64,000 nt of DNA from Methylohalobius crimeensis 10Ki (GTDB lineage Bacteria; Pseudomonadota; Gammaproteobacteria; Methylococcales; Methylothermaceae), in assembly GCF_000421465.1 (NCBI RefSeq), contig NZ_ATXB01000001.1, positions 2,573,001-2,637,000 of the forward strand, read 5' to 3'. Under the pieces are notes generated by a model. That model had not been told where the DNA came from and did not search any database. It was given only the letters and a program-made list of their open reading frames with translations. Shown here in pieces: positions 8,272-17,841 of the stretch. Both the position numbers and the translations under genes were made by a program. The first letter of the stretch is position 1; every line of letters begins with the position of its first letter.

Positions 8272-9406
8272 GCCGCGCCCCGATCGTAAAGCCATGGGTG
8301 CGAAGCGAAGATTCGTCCCCTTCTCCGCCTTCGACCAGTTTGCGGATGAATACCTCGCCCGCCGGCGTCGGGGGAACCACCTGACGTTCCAATATCTCGA
8401 TCGCCAATCCCGCCTCCTCGCACATTTCTCTGAGTGAACTTTCGGTAAACCAACGCAAATGCGTGACGCAAGTCAGTCCATACGGCAAATAATCCCAGCG
8501 TCCCTGCGCCAAATCCCGCACCAGGGACCAATGACCGGCGTTGGGAACGCTCATCAGCAAGCAACCATCGCGATTCAGCCAGCCGGCCAAGCGATCGACC
8601 ACCTTCCAAGGATCGATCAGGTGTTCGAGGATATCCCCGCAGACGATGCAATCGTAGCGGCAGTCCGCCTCGAAGGTCTCCACCGCACCCACGTGCACGC
8701 GCCCATAATAGGGCAAGGCCTCCTCGGCAAGCGCCGCGGAAGACTCCACCCCGGTCAAGTCCGCTTGCCTGGCTAAAGTATGCAGCCAGCGTCCCAATCC
8801 GCCGCGGCCGCATCCCACATCCAGGATCGTCTGAGCGGTAGCCGGAATCCGTCCCCAAAGATCGGCGCGTTCCATCCCGGCATAATTTTCGAATCGATGG
8901 ACCAGCGCATTTTCGGCCAACGTCACCTCGGCGGGCCAGGCGAAATCGCCAATCCGCGAAGCGGATACGGCCTTTTCCGGGTACAGCATGATACATCCGG
9001 AATCATAAGGGGTTCGAAGCAACGTGGCCGATGGGGTCGGTCGCTCCGCGACCCGCCCGGCAAGCTCGAAGAAGGTGCTCACGGTGGTGTAAACCCCCGG
9101 CAAATCGGCCCTCTGCGGTGGATTGGCAGTGCTATTATACAGCGGCACCGCCGCCCCACCGCCTTCCTGCAAGACCTTGAACATATTCTCCGCCGCCAAC
9201 CGCGAAACGACCAGTTGCGGATCGGTCTCAAACAGGACACAATCACTCGATTCCAGCTTGGGGAGCCGCTGCGTCCTTGGATGGTACTCGCGCCAATCGG
9301 CCGCATTCAGCTCGCGCCGGCTCAACCGCCGACAAAACCGATGGGCAAAGGCGATTTCCGCCACCGCCGAGGGCTCGGGCCGCGGCCATAAAACTTGAAT
9401 CTTCAT
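8264..9406 (-). CDS. Class I SAM-dependent methyltransferase of the surface-glycan locus
   Basis: A 380-residue protein. Residues 1-180 are an uncharacterised N-terminal region. Residues 190-330 are a Rossmann methyltransferase with motif I ILDVGCGRGGLGRWL, the YDCIVCGDILEHLIDPW block and LMSVPNAGHWSLV. This resembles methyltransferases of O-antigen and capsule clusters that cap or decorate sugars. The start ATG (9404-9406) overlaps the start of the divergent glycosyltransferase by two bases, so neither has a conventional intergenic promoter. The acceptor is not predictable. Confidence 0.82.
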   Translation of the reverse strand: MKIQVLWPRPEPSAVAEIAFAHRFCRRLSRRELNAADWREYHPRTQRLPKLESSDCVLFETDPQLVVSRLAAENMFKVLQEGGGAAVPLYNSTANPPQRADLPGVYTTVSTFFELAGRVAERPTPSATLLRTPYDSGCIMLYPEKAVSASRIGDFAWPAEVTLAENALVHRFENYAGMERADLWGRIPATAQTILDVGCGRGGLGRWLHTLARQADLTGVESSAALAEEALPYYGRVHVGAVETFEADCRYDCIVCGDILEHLIDPWKVVDRLAGWLNRDGCLLMSVPNAGHWSLVRDLAQGRWDYLPYGLTCVTHLRWFTESSLREMCEEAGLAIEILERQVVPPTPAGEVFIRKLVEGGEGDESSLRTHGFTIGARRV

Positions 9407-10490
9407 GCAAACCCAATCAAAAAATCATTCGACCGAAACCACCGCCATCAGCGTCAACTACCATACCGAATCCCTGCTGGCGGGCCTTCACGCCTCCCTG
9501 TCCTGGCAAGACGCCGTCGCCGAACTGATCGTCGTCGACAACAGCGGCACCCTATCTCGCTCCGTCTCGACGACGGGATCCCATCCTCCCATCCGAATGC
9601 TTTCGCCGGGAGAGAATCTGGGTTATGCCGCCGCGGTCAACCGCGCACTTGAACAAACCCGAACACGCTGGGTCCTGCTTCTCAATCCCGACGCCCGGCT
9701 CTGCCCGAACGCCCTGGAACGCCTTCGCGAGACCGCCGCCGGCACCCGGACTCCCCTCTGCGGGCCACGGCTCTACTGGGACGACCAGCGGCGTTTTCGC
9801 ATGCCGCCGGCGCCCGGGGATCATCCTTCTCTGGCCACCGCTTTCGACGCCGCCGGTCGCCAGCGGATCGAGGCTACCCTGCTCGATCACGCCTGGCAAA
9901 TCCGGCACCAGCATTTCTGGCGGCAAACGCAAGCTTTTCCCGAACCTTTCCTGTCCGGCGCTTGCCTGCTGCTGGATCTGGATTGGTTCGAGAAAACCGG
10001 CGAACCGGTGTTCGACGAACGCTTCTTTCTCTACTACGAGGATACCGATCTTTGCCTTCGCTTACTGCAGCGCGGGATATTTCCCCGCGTCGCACCGGCC
10101 GCCGAGGCGATCCATTACTTCGATCAAAGCCCCGGTCCCTCAACCGGCAAAGCGGAACTGCTGGCCCGCGCCCGGCGCCAATATTATCGCAAGCATTTTC
10201 GCGATTTGCCGCCCCCTCTCCCATTGGACTTCGATCCGTCGCCGGCCCCGCCGGATCTCGGGGAACGATCGAATCCGCCGGTCTTCGCCGTCGCCGCCAG
10301 CGACTCCCCGGTGTATCTGGAACTGGCTTTGAACCCCTGGTTCGTCCCGTTTATTCAAACTCAAGTCACCGGGCCCGAATATCTCCTTCCAGCCCCCGTC
10401 TGGCGGCGCTTGGCGCCGGGACGCTATTTCGCCCGAGCGCGCGATCCCGAGGGGGAGGTCTGCGGACGCTGGAGCTGGGCGAAAGTTTAA
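9405..10490 (+). CDS. Family 2 glycosyltransferase
   Basis: A 361-residue GT-A glycosyltransferase and the only plus-strand gene in this locus. It carries AISVNYHTESLLAGLHASL, ELIVVDNSG, LLLNPDARLCPNALERL and the acceptor motif DERFFLYYEDTDLCLRLL, as in rhamnosyltransferase-like GT2 enzymes. After residue 270 it has an extra C-terminal beta-rich region of about 90 residues ending ARDPEGEVCGRWSWAKV. Its 5' end overlaps the divergent methyltransferase start (shared CATG), and its stop overlaps the stop of the convergent GNAT gene by 4 bp, so it is tightly wedged in. The true start may lie a few codons downstream. Confidence 0.85.
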   Translation: MQTQSKNHSTETTAISVNYHTESLLAGLHASLSWQDAVAELIVVDNSGTLSRSVSTTGSHPPIRMLSPGENLGYAAAVNRALEQTRTRWVLLLNPDARLCPNALERLRETAAGTRTPLCGPRLYWDDQRRFRMPPAPGDHPSLATAFDAAGRQRIEATLLDHAWQIRHQHFWRQTQAFPEPFLSGACLLLDLDWFEKTGEPVFDERFFLYYEDTDLCLRLLQRGIFPRVAPAAEAIHYFDQSPGPSTGKAELLARARRQYYRKHFRDLPPPLPLDFDPSPAPPDLGERSNPPVFAVAASDSPVYLELALNPWFVPFIQTQVTGPEYLLPAPVWRRLAPGRYFARARDPEGEVCGRWSWAKV

Positions 10491-11536
10491 AACAAATCGC
10501 CGTCTCCCATGGTGTAATACAGATTCGCCGCGGCCCATCGCCCATCCAGATCCGGGCTAAAGGAGCGCCCGGTGGGAATGATGCCCAAAGGTTCGGGCCG
10601 GGGCTCGAATCCCGCCGCTTGGAGACAGCGCCGGGCGGGATGATTGGCGGGCACCCATGTCCTGATACACCGCCATCCCGCCCGGTGCCATTCCCCGATA
10701 AGTCGGCGAAGGAAGCGCAGGGATTCCGCGTTCCCTTCCGGCAAGATCAAATCCACCAGGATGCCGGTATCGTCGTCCTCCGCGGCGGTCACCGCCATGC
10801 CTTTGAGCGCGCGAGACCAAAATTTGCGCAGGCCGTAGACCCGGTAGCGCCGGCGCGGATGGTCGAAATACCGCCATTGGACGAAGCGGCGATCGCGCCG
10901 GACCCAGAACGGATAAATCCGGTCCAGCTCGGCGGCCATGTGATCCAAGCGTTCATCCGCCCGGACCATGAGATCCGCCCGCGCGGAAATATTCCAGCTC
11001 GCCGAAGGGGACAGTTCCAATTCGAGGCAGGCGGCTTCGGCCAAGCGGCCGTAACGCAAGGTCCGCCGCCCCAGGCGGAAATGCCGATCCCCCGGAAAGC
11101 CGTACAGGAAAATCGCTTTGCCCGGCCCGCAATAGGTTTCGATAAACGCGTCCACGGTGCGGACATAGACGCCCCGCCGTCCGCCCAACAACCCGCGATA
11201 GGCGGGATGGGACATATTGTCCCAGAGATGGACGATCTCCACCGTATTTCCCCGCAGCGAGGCCGCGCAGGGCACCCCGCCGAACATCGCCACCAACCGG
11301 CCGGAGCGATGTTCGGCCACCATCGCCCGATGACCGAATTCGCCGTGATACTTCCACTGCCAGACCGCTTCTTCGAGGGTCCCCCCGAAAGCAGCCCGCC
11401 ATAACGCCAAGGCCTGTTCCCGGTCCGCTTGGTTGAGCGGCCGGAGGAGGCACTCAGGCCGCCGACTCGCGGATAGGGGCGGCAAACTCGAACCAAGGCT
11501 TTTGAAGTCGGGGCGCATCGGCGATGGAAAAGTCAT
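10487..11536 (-). CDS. GNAT-family acyl/acetyltransferase of the glycan locus
   Basis: A 349-residue protein with a GNAT-like N-terminal half (LRPLNQADREQALALWRAAFGG, MVAEHRSGRLVAMFGGVPC, WDNMSHPAYRGLLGGRRGVYVR) and a second GNAT-like segment near the end (WRCIRTWVPANHPARRCLQAAGFE). The pattern fits a tandem GNAT protein that may acylate a sugar or amino sugar of the exported glycan. Its 5' end overlaps the 3' end of the giant glycosyltransferase gene by 83 bp if the first ATG is used; ATG 11518 would shorten the overlap. Substrate and donor are unknown. Confidence 0.7.
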   Translation of the reverse strand: MTFPSPMRPDFKSLGSSLPPLSASRRPECLLRPLNQADREQALALWRAAFGGTLEEAVWQWKYHGEFGHRAMVAEHRSGRLVAMFGGVPCAASLRGNTVEIVHLWDNMSHPAYRGLLGGRRGVYVRTVDAFIETYCGPGKAIFLYGFPGDRHFRLGRRTLRYGRLAEAACLELELSPSASWNISARADLMVRADERLDHMAAELDRIYPFWVRRDRRFVQWRYFDHPRRRYRVYGLRKFWSRALKGMAVTAAEDDDTGILVDLILPEGNAESLRFLRRLIGEWHRAGWRCIRTWVPANHPARRCLQAAGFEPRPEPLGIIPTGRSFSPDLDGRWAAANLYYTMGDGDLF

Positions 11537-14500
11537 AGCGATCGAGAGTCAGATTGGGATTGTACGACGGATCCCGGTGCAACAAACTGCCCCAGCGTCG
11601 CTGCATGATCCGAATTTCGCGCTGAAAACGGGCCTGCTTGGCCGCGGTATCCTCGGGGCCGCGGGTGGCCGACTCGTGATGATAGAGTTCGGCGAAAGGC
11701 GTCCAGACATTGGAATAGCCCTGTTGGCGAATCTTGAGGCACAAATCCACATCGTTGAAAGCGACCGCCAACTCCCCCTCGTCGAATCCGCCCACCTGTT
11801 CGAACACCTGCCTGCGCACCACCAAGCACGCGGCGGTCACGGCGGCCAGAAACTGGGGCAAGAGATTGCGTCCGAATTGACCGGGATGATTGCGCGGCAT
11901 CCCCCACCAAGCATGGCCGGCTATGCCGCCCAACCCCAGAATCACGCCGGCGTGCTGAATCCGCTCGTCGGGATAATAAAGTTTGGCGCCCACCGCGCCG
12001 ACTTCGGGACGCACCGCGTAGGCCGCCATTTCCCGCAGCCAATGAGGAGAAATGACTTCCACATCGTCGTTGACGAAACCGAGCAGTTCACCGCTGGCCT
12101 CTCCGGCAGCGAAATTATTGATGGCGGAAAAATTGAAGGGGGCGTCGTAGCGCAATACCCGAACTTGCGGATGTTCCGCCAAGGATTCCAGATAGCGCAG
12201 GGTCTCGGGGGCATCGGATTGATTGTCCACCACCAGCAGTTCGAAGTCCGGATAATCGGTCTTTTCCAGCACCGAATCCAGGCAGCGCCGCAGCAAGTTA
12301 CCCCCGTTTCGGGTGGGAACGACGAGGGAGACCCGAGGAGCGGGATCGGGCAGCGTCGGCTGGATACGGCAAAATCCGCCCAGCCAGGGCTTCACCGCTA
12401 CCTTTTCCCCGCACCGTTGGAAGTGGTCCCTGACCACCCGCACCGAAGCCTCGCGAACGTACTGCTTTTCCCCCGTGGCCAGCGCGGTGGACCCCGGAAT
12501 CGCCCGCCAGTGATAAAGCACATAGGGAATGTGCCGGATCTGTCCGGGTTTGAGGCGCTCGCTGACGCGCAAGGCCAAATCCCAGTCCTGACTGCCCTCC
12601 ACGCCCTGGCGAAACCCGCCCGCTTCTCGCACGCACTCGGTCCGGTACACCGAAAGATGGCTGAGATAATTCTGTCCGCAGAGCAGAAGTGGGTTCCAAT
12701 CGGGCTTGAAATAAGGGTCGTAACGCTTGCCCTCGGCGTCGATCTTGTCCTCGTCGGAATAGATCAAAGCCGCGTCCGGGTGTTTATCGATCTCCACCGC
12801 CACCCAATACAAGGCATGGGGCGCCAACTCGTCATCGTGATCCATCAAGGCCACGTATTCGCCGCTTACCTGGGCCAAGGCGGAATTGGAAGCGGCGGCG
12901 ATATGGCCGTTTTCCTCCCGATAGACCACCTTGATCCGAGCATCCCGCCGGCGGTATTCTTCCAGCACCCGCCTCACATGAGACGCAGTGGAGGCATCGT
13001 CGGCGATGCACAATTCCCAGTTCGGGTAGAGTTGCCCCAACACCGATTCCAGCGCGCCCCTGAGCCAGTTTTCCGGCGGATTGTAAACCGGCATCAAAAC
13101 GGAGATCTTGGGTTTTCGGGCAAGACGCCCGATATGCTCCCGGATCGCCGAGATGTCGGCGCTTCCCAGATAATCGAAGCGCGTCAGCCAGACATCGTAG
13201 TCTTGCTGCGAACGCGGCGGCGCGGTCAGGGCAAGCTTCAGACCCAAAATGCCCTGATGCCGGTAGACGGACCAGGCCCGGGCAGCCAGATCCCGCCAGC
13301 GTGGAGGGTTTGCGGACAGCCCTTTGAGCCGCAGCCGAACGAAAAAGGCGCCGGCCTGGAATACGCCGATCTCGCGCATGGAAAAATCGTCGCATAGATA
13401 AGTCCCGGCATGATCGCCGGGATCCAAGCGCAAAGCCTGGACCCGCTCCGGCAAGCGCACCGGCCCCCTGAGGCGCTCGCCGTGATGAAGGTGCCCCAGG
13501 GAAAAACTGTCGCGCTCGGTAAAACCATCCCCCCCATCCACGTAAAGCACCGGCCGCAGGGGACCCGAGGCCGATAACTTCCCTTCGATCCAGACCCACC
13601 CATGGGGCAAACGGTCGCGGTCGGACCGGAGCTGGAAATGAGGATCGGGACCGCTGCCGCGATAACGCCCCGACGCCAGTTCCTGCAAATCGTTGGCGGG
13701 CTGCAATCGTATCCGGTGGCGGCGGTGCCGGTACAGGCGGGCGAAGCGCCGGGCGGCCCGGGAGAACGCCCGCAGGGGCGCGGTAACCCGCCAACTGCTG
13801 GATGCCAGGGTCGCCTCGTAGGCGCCACGCCACTGAGCGATCATATTTTCTTGATCGAGAATTCTTTGCTCACGCTCGGAAAGCGCCTGGCGCAACTGGT
13901 GTCGTTCGCGCCGCGCCGATTGCAACGATTGTTCCAAATTGCCGGCATGGGCCCGGGTCAACCTCAGCTCTTCATCCAAGCGTTGATGCTGCGCCTCTTG
14001 CCGGGCGAGGGTCTTTTCCTGATGCTGGACGACTTCGTTCAGATTATTCGCGTGGGCCCGGGTCAAGGCCTGGGTCTCCCGAACCTCGCGCAGGGCCTGC
14101 TCCAACTGCCGGATTCTCTCCTCGGACACGGCCTGATCGAGGCCTCGCCGGGCTTCCTCGAGCATCCGCTGCAAGGTTTCCACCGACCAACGGCCCTGCC
14201 ATTTGGCCAACAGACGCCGCACGCCTTCCTGCTGCAAGGCGCCGTCGGGACGGATGCCGAAACCTCCTTGGGACAACAGCCGGTAACACGCGGTCACCCG
14301 GGAGCAATGATAAAAATCGGTCTGTTCGGCCACCTGCATCCAGAAATCCCAATCTTCATACACGGGAAACGCTTCATCCAGACGGCAACCCGACTTCAAC
14401 AACGAGCGCTCGAACAAGACACCGTGAATGGGGAGGTAATTATTGCAACACAGCCTCAGCCGATCGAAGGGTTGGTTGAACACATGGACTTCCCGCCATT

Positions 14501-15686
14501 CTCCGTTATCCTTTTGGAGGCAGCGCACATCGCTGTAGGCGGCCTTCTCGGGACGTTCCAGCAAGGCCGCGGCCAGAAGAGAGACATGCCCGGGCAGCAG
14601 CCAGTCGTCATCGTCCAGAAACCCCAGAAATTCTCCCGACGCCTTCTCCAGGCCGGCGTTGCCCGCCGCCGAGCGTCCCCGCCCCGGCTGCAGATCGTGA
14701 TAATGCAAGGCGGCGAATCGCGGGCGGTAAGCTTGGACGGCGTCGGCCACATCCTCGCCGCCGTCGTTGACCACGATCACCTCCAGATTGGGGTAGGTTT
14801 GCGCGGCCAGGGAATCGAGGGCCTCGCCCAGCAAGCGGGGACGGTCCTTGGTGCGCACGATAATGGACACCAGAGGGGCTTTGTCCGCTTCCCATGCCGG
14901 CGAAGGCGGTTGAACTTCCGGCTCGGCCGCGGGCGCCGCCGCGTCTGGCTCGGATTCGATCACCGCTCCGCGCCAGTACGGCGTCAGGGTCTCGTAAACC
15001 GCTTCCGCGAACGGACGTCCGCCATGGGAGGTAAAATCGTAAAACCCTTCCGCGTAACGGACCTGAGCGGGGAGCGAATAGGTGCGGGCGCGGTTCAGCC
15101 CCATGATTTTGTCCGGATAGTCGTTTTCCGCCAGCTGGCTACGGTAAACCGCCATCAAATCGCGTTTTGCCTCGGCCACGGCGGTAATATCGATCAACCG
15201 GTCGACGCGTCCCTCGGTACTGATCTCGTAGGCCCACAGTTTCCCCTGGAAGCCGGCCCGGCCGGCCGCTTCCCAAACCGACCGGGCGGTCACGCGGTGG
15301 TCGGGATGGTATTCCATCGGCGAGGGGAAAAACACCGTCGCCGGAGCGGCCTGTTTCAGCAGCTCGCCGATTTTCGCTACCAAGGCGGGGGCGGGACGCA
15401 AATCCCGGTCCGGTTCGCGCCAGAAGTCGATTGTTTGGATACCGAGCCTTTCCGCCGCCGCCCGGGCCTCGTGCTCGCGCGCCTCGACCAAGGCGGCATC
15501 ATCGCCGCCGCCCAAGCGTCCGTCGGTGAGCACCACCAGGGTGACCGGTATCCGGTTTTCCTTCGCCAACAACAAAGCACCGCCCATGCCGAAGGTTTCG
15601 TCGTCGGGATGGGGGGCGAACACCAGCCAGGGACTGGGTGGCAAAGGGGACACTTGGAAGGGAATCAGATCTTGTTCCAGCAACAT
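11454..15686 (-). CDS. Giant PIG-L deacetylase plus triple GT2 glycosyltransferase fusion
   Basis: A 1410-residue multidomain protein. Residues about 15-230 are a PIG-L/LmbE-type deacetylase with the zinc motifs PHPDDE and HPDH. Residues 285-520 are a GT2 domain (VSIIVRTKDRPRLL, DDDDW). Residues 540-650 are a Glu/Gln/Arg-rich coiled coil. Residues 690-830 look like a beta-rich region. Two further GT2 domains follow, 870-1110 (ISVLMPVYNPPENWL, MDHDDE) and 1150-1390 (VSLVVPTRNGGNLL, FVNDDVEV). I use ATG 15686, 10 bp beyond the wzt stop; a longer frame would run back into wzt. The arrangement suggests one polypeptide that de-N-acetylates a sugar and adds several residues. Confidence 0.9.
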   Translation of the reverse strand: MLLEQDLIPFQVSPLPPSPWLVFAPHPDDETFGMGGALLLAKENRIPVTLVVLTDGRLGGGDDAALVEAREHEARAAAERLGIQTIDFWREPDRDLRPAPALVAKIGELLKQAAPATVFFPSPMEYHPDHRVTARSVWEAAGRAGFQGKLWAYEISTEGRVDRLIDITAVAEAKRDLMAVYRSQLAENDYPDKIMGLNRARTYSLPAQVRYAEGFYDFTSHGGRPFAEAVYETLTPYWRGAVIESEPDAAAPAAEPEVQPPSPAWEADKAPLVSIIVRTKDRPRLLGEALDSLAAQTYPNLEVIVVNDGGEDVADAVQAYRPRFAALHYHDLQPGRGRSAAGNAGLEKASGEFLGFLDDDDWLLPGHVSLLAAALLERPEKAAYSDVRCLQKDNGEWREVHVFNQPFDRLRLCCNNYLPIHGVLFERSLLKSGCRLDEAFPVYEDWDFWMQVAEQTDFYHCSRVTACYRLLSQGGFGIRPDGALQQEGVRRLLAKWQGRWSVETLQRMLEEARRGLDQAVSEERIRQLEQALREVRETQALTRAHANNLNEVVQHQEKTLARQEAQHQRLDEELRLTRAHAGNLEQSLQSARRERHQLRQALSEREQRILDQENMIAQWRGAYEATLASSSWRVTAPLRAFSRAARRFARLYRHRRHRIRLQPANDLQELASGRYRGSGPDPHFQLRSDRDRLPHGWVWIEGKLSASGPLRPVLYVDGGDGFTERDSFSLGHLHHGERLRGPVRLPERVQALRLDPGDHAGTYLCDDFSMREIGVFQAGAFFVRLRLKGLSANPPRWRDLAARAWSVYRHQGILGLKLALTAPPRSQQDYDVWLTRFDYLGSADISAIREHIGRLARKPKISVLMPVYNPPENWLRGALESVLGQLYPNWELCIADDASTASHVRRVLEEYRRRDARIKVVYREENGHIAAASNSALAQVSGEYVALMDHDDELAPHALYWVAVEIDKHPDAALIYSDEDKIDAEGKRYDPYFKPDWNPLLLCGQNYLSHLSVYRTECVREAGGFRQGVEGSQDWDLALRVSERLKPGQIRHIPYVLYHWRAIPGSTALATGEKQYVREASVRVVRDHFQRCGEKVAVKPWLGGFCRIQPTLPDPAPRVSLVVPTRNGGNLLRRCLDSVLEKTDYPDFELLVVDNQSDAPETLRYLESLAEHPQVRVLRYDAPFNFSAINNFAAGEASGELLGFVNDDVEVISPHWLREMAAYAVRPEVGAVGAKLYYPDERIQHAGVILGLGGIAGHAWWGMPRNHPGQFGRNLLPQFLAAVTAACLVVRRQVFEQVGGFDEGELAVAFNDVDLCLKIRQQGYSNVWTPFAELYHHESATRGPEDTAAKQARFQREIRIMQRRWGSLLHRDPSYNPNLTLDRYDFSIADAPRLQKPWFEFAAPIRESAA

Positions 15687-15696
15687 AAGCGCTCGA

Positions 15697-16908
15697 TTAA
15701 ATATTTTCCTGGGGCGGCTGCCAATAGTGTACCATCCAGCACATGCCAACGGCCTTCATCGACTGGCGGACCCGGAACGGCAAACACGACTGGCGGCTAT
15801 CGTAGACATGCACGCCGCTGGTGTCGATGAGCCATACGTCCAGGGAATACTCTCCCGACAACAGGGGCAAGGCGGGAATCTCGTAGACAATCCCGAACCG
15901 GTGGCCGGACAATTTCGCCAGCGCCATCCCGTCCGCCTCCGTACTGGCGCCAAAGCACTGGATGCCGTCGTTGCGCTTGATCACCACCCCCACATGGATA
16001 TCTTCCAGCGCCACCGTCTCGGATTCGGCGACGACTTCGAGCCGGAAAGGGCCATCGGTGACAAAGCGCGTTTCTCCTTCCGAATCGGTTTCCCCGCCCA
16101 GCAAACGCGCGCTTTCGATCCACGCCCGTTTCTCCACCGGCGCCTCGGGCCGGTCGGCGCCGCGGGCGGGATGGCTGAGATCCTGGCGGCGGACGTGATC
16201 CTGATAGCTGTCCACCACCTCTTCCGCGGGACCGGCCAAGCGCACCCGTCCATGATCCAGCCACACCACCCGATCGCACAAATGACGTACCTGATAGAGG
16301 GCGTGGGAGCAGAACAACAGGGCTTTTCCCCGGCGGCGAAAATCGGTCATCCGGTCCATGCATTTTTTCTGGAAATGGGCGTCCCCCACCGCCAGCGCCT
16401 CGTCCACGATCAAAATGTCGGGATCGACGCAGGTGACCACGGAAAACGCCAACCGCACCTGCATGCCCGAGGAATAAGTCTTGAGCGGTTGATGGATGAA
16501 CGCTTCCAACTCGGAAAATTCGATCACCTCCGGAATCCGGGACTCGGTCTCGGCCTCGTCCAAGCCCAACAAGGACAACCCCAGACGAATATTTTCCAAC
16601 CCCGAGAAATCCGGATGAAAACCGGCGCCCAATTCGAGGATCGCCGCCACCCGGCCATTCACCTCGAGGGTGCCGGCGCTCGGCTGGATGGTGCCGGCCA
16701 GAATTTTCAGCAAGGTGCTCTTGCCGGCGCCGTTGTCGCCGATGATCCCCACCGTCTCGCCGAAATTGAATTCGAAGCTGACCTCGGACAAGGCATGGAA
16801 AGGGGTGTGCCGGGGCAGTCTGAGCAGCATCTCCACGAGACTGTCCAGCGGCCGCGCGTAACGCCGGTACACCTTGGTCAAGTGGGTGGCGGTGATGGCG
16901 CGGCTCAC
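15697..16908 (-). CDS. wzt: Wzt-like ATP-binding subunit of a polysaccharide ABC exporter
   Basis: A 403-residue protein. The N-terminal ABC ATPase has Walker A GDNGAGKSTLLKIL, signature YSSGMQVRLAFSV and Walker B DILIVDEALAVGD. The C-terminal half from about residue 250 is a beta-sandwich extension like the Wzt carbohydrate-binding domain that recognises the finished glycan end. The GTG start at 16908 overlaps the permease stop (GTGA), replacing a 120-residue longer frame that runs antisense-like through wzm. Together with wzm it exports a polyprenol-linked polysaccharide across the inner membrane. Confidence 0.92.
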   Translation of the reverse strand: MSRAITATHLTKVYRRYARPLDSLVEMLLRLPRHTPFHALSEVSFEFNFGETVGIIGDNGAGKSTLLKILAGTIQPSAGTLEVNGRVAAILELGAGFHPDFSGLENIRLGLSLLGLDEAETESRIPEVIEFSELEAFIHQPLKTYSSGMQVRLAFSVVTCVDPDILIVDEALAVGDAHFQKKCMDRMTDFRRRGKALLFCSHALYQVRHLCDRVVWLDHGRVRLAGPAEEVVDSYQDHVRRQDLSHPARGADRPEAPVEKRAWIESARLLGGETDSEGETRFVTDGPFRLEVVAESETVALEDIHVGVVIKRNDGIQCFGASTEADGMALAKLSGHRFGIVYEIPALPLLSGEYSLDVWLIDTSGVHVYDSRQSCLPFRVRQSMKAVGMCWMVHYWQPPQENI

Positions 16909-17729
16909 AGGAAATCCTTGGCCCGATTGAGGGCGCGCTCGAAAAAAATCAATGCCAACACGGCGAGCAAGGCGCTCCCGCCCAACAGCCACCAGAACCC
17001 TTCGGGCGGCGGCGCCCCCTCGAGAAACACCGCCCGATACCCCGTTACCAGCCAGTAGAAGGGATTGCCCGCCTCCAGCCATTTCCACTCGGCGGGAATC
17101 AGCGTCGGCGGATAGATGATGGGCGTGGCGAAGAAGCACAAGGTCAATACCATCCGGAGCAGTTGGGCGAAGTCCCCCACGAACACCGCCAGCACGCTGG
17201 CGATCCAGGCCACGCCCAAGGTCATCAGCAAGCGCGCCAAAACCAGGCAGGGAATCGACACCCACCACACGGACGCACCCTGCCCCCAGCCAAGCACCGC
17301 CAGTCCCAACAACCCCAGTCCGATCGTCTCGGTGACGAGACCGGTCAAAACTTCCACCAGCGGCAGCAAATTCCCCGGAAAACGGGCGTGGATGAGCAGC
17401 GGCCGGTTGGCGGTGAGCACCCCGGTGCTGCGCTGAACGCTTTGCTGAAAGGCGTCGAAGGGAATCAAGCCGGCGAGCAGATAAAGAGCGAAATGGCCGA
17501 TCCCGCTATCGGCGTCGAAGCGCACTTTCAACAGATAACCGAAGACCACCGTGTAGACGCTGAACAGAAACAAGGGCTCCAACAGCAGCCACCCCAGCCC
17601 CAGCACCGATCCCTTGGTGTGCTGGGCCAGATTGCGAACGGTGAGCTGCGCCACCGCGCGGCGGAAACGCCATCCCTCGCGCAAGGCGCGGCTTGTCTCC
17701 TGCCAGCCGGCGAGGCGCGGGAATCTCAT
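16905..17729 (-). CDS. wzm: Wzm-like permease of a polysaccharide ABC exporter (ABC-2 type)
   Basis: A 274-residue integral membrane protein with an amphipathic N-terminus (RRAVAQLTVRNLAQHTKGSVLGLGW) and about six transmembrane helices, as in Wzm/TagG/KpsM-type ABC-2 permeases. The conserved C-terminal loop reads ATPIIYPPTLIPAEWKWLEAGNPFYWLVTGYRAVFLEG. It is translationally coupled to wzt (4-bp overlap) and lies 112 bp downstream of the parvulin gene on the same strand. Confidence 0.93.
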   Translation of the reverse strand: MRFPRLAGWQETSRALREGWRFRRAVAQLTVRNLAQHTKGSVLGLGWLLLEPLFLFSVYTVVFGYLLKVRFDADSGIGHFALYLLAGLIPFDAFQQSVQRSTGVLTANRPLLIHARFPGNLLPLVEVLTGLVTETIGLGLLGLAVLGWGQGASVWWVSIPCLVLARLLMTLGVAWIASVLAVFVGDFAQLLRMVLTLCFFATPIIYPPTLIPAEWKWLEAGNPFYWLVTGYRAVFLEGAPPPEGFWWLLGGSALLAVLALIFFERALNRAKDFL

Positions 17730-17841
17730 GATGGGTCGTGCTTCACGAATGGGCTACAGCGGGGCAAAGGCATGAAGGGGCAGCGAGTTGGTCCAGTGCT
17801 AGCACATCAATTGAAACAGGCAAGGCGAATAACAATCCGCC

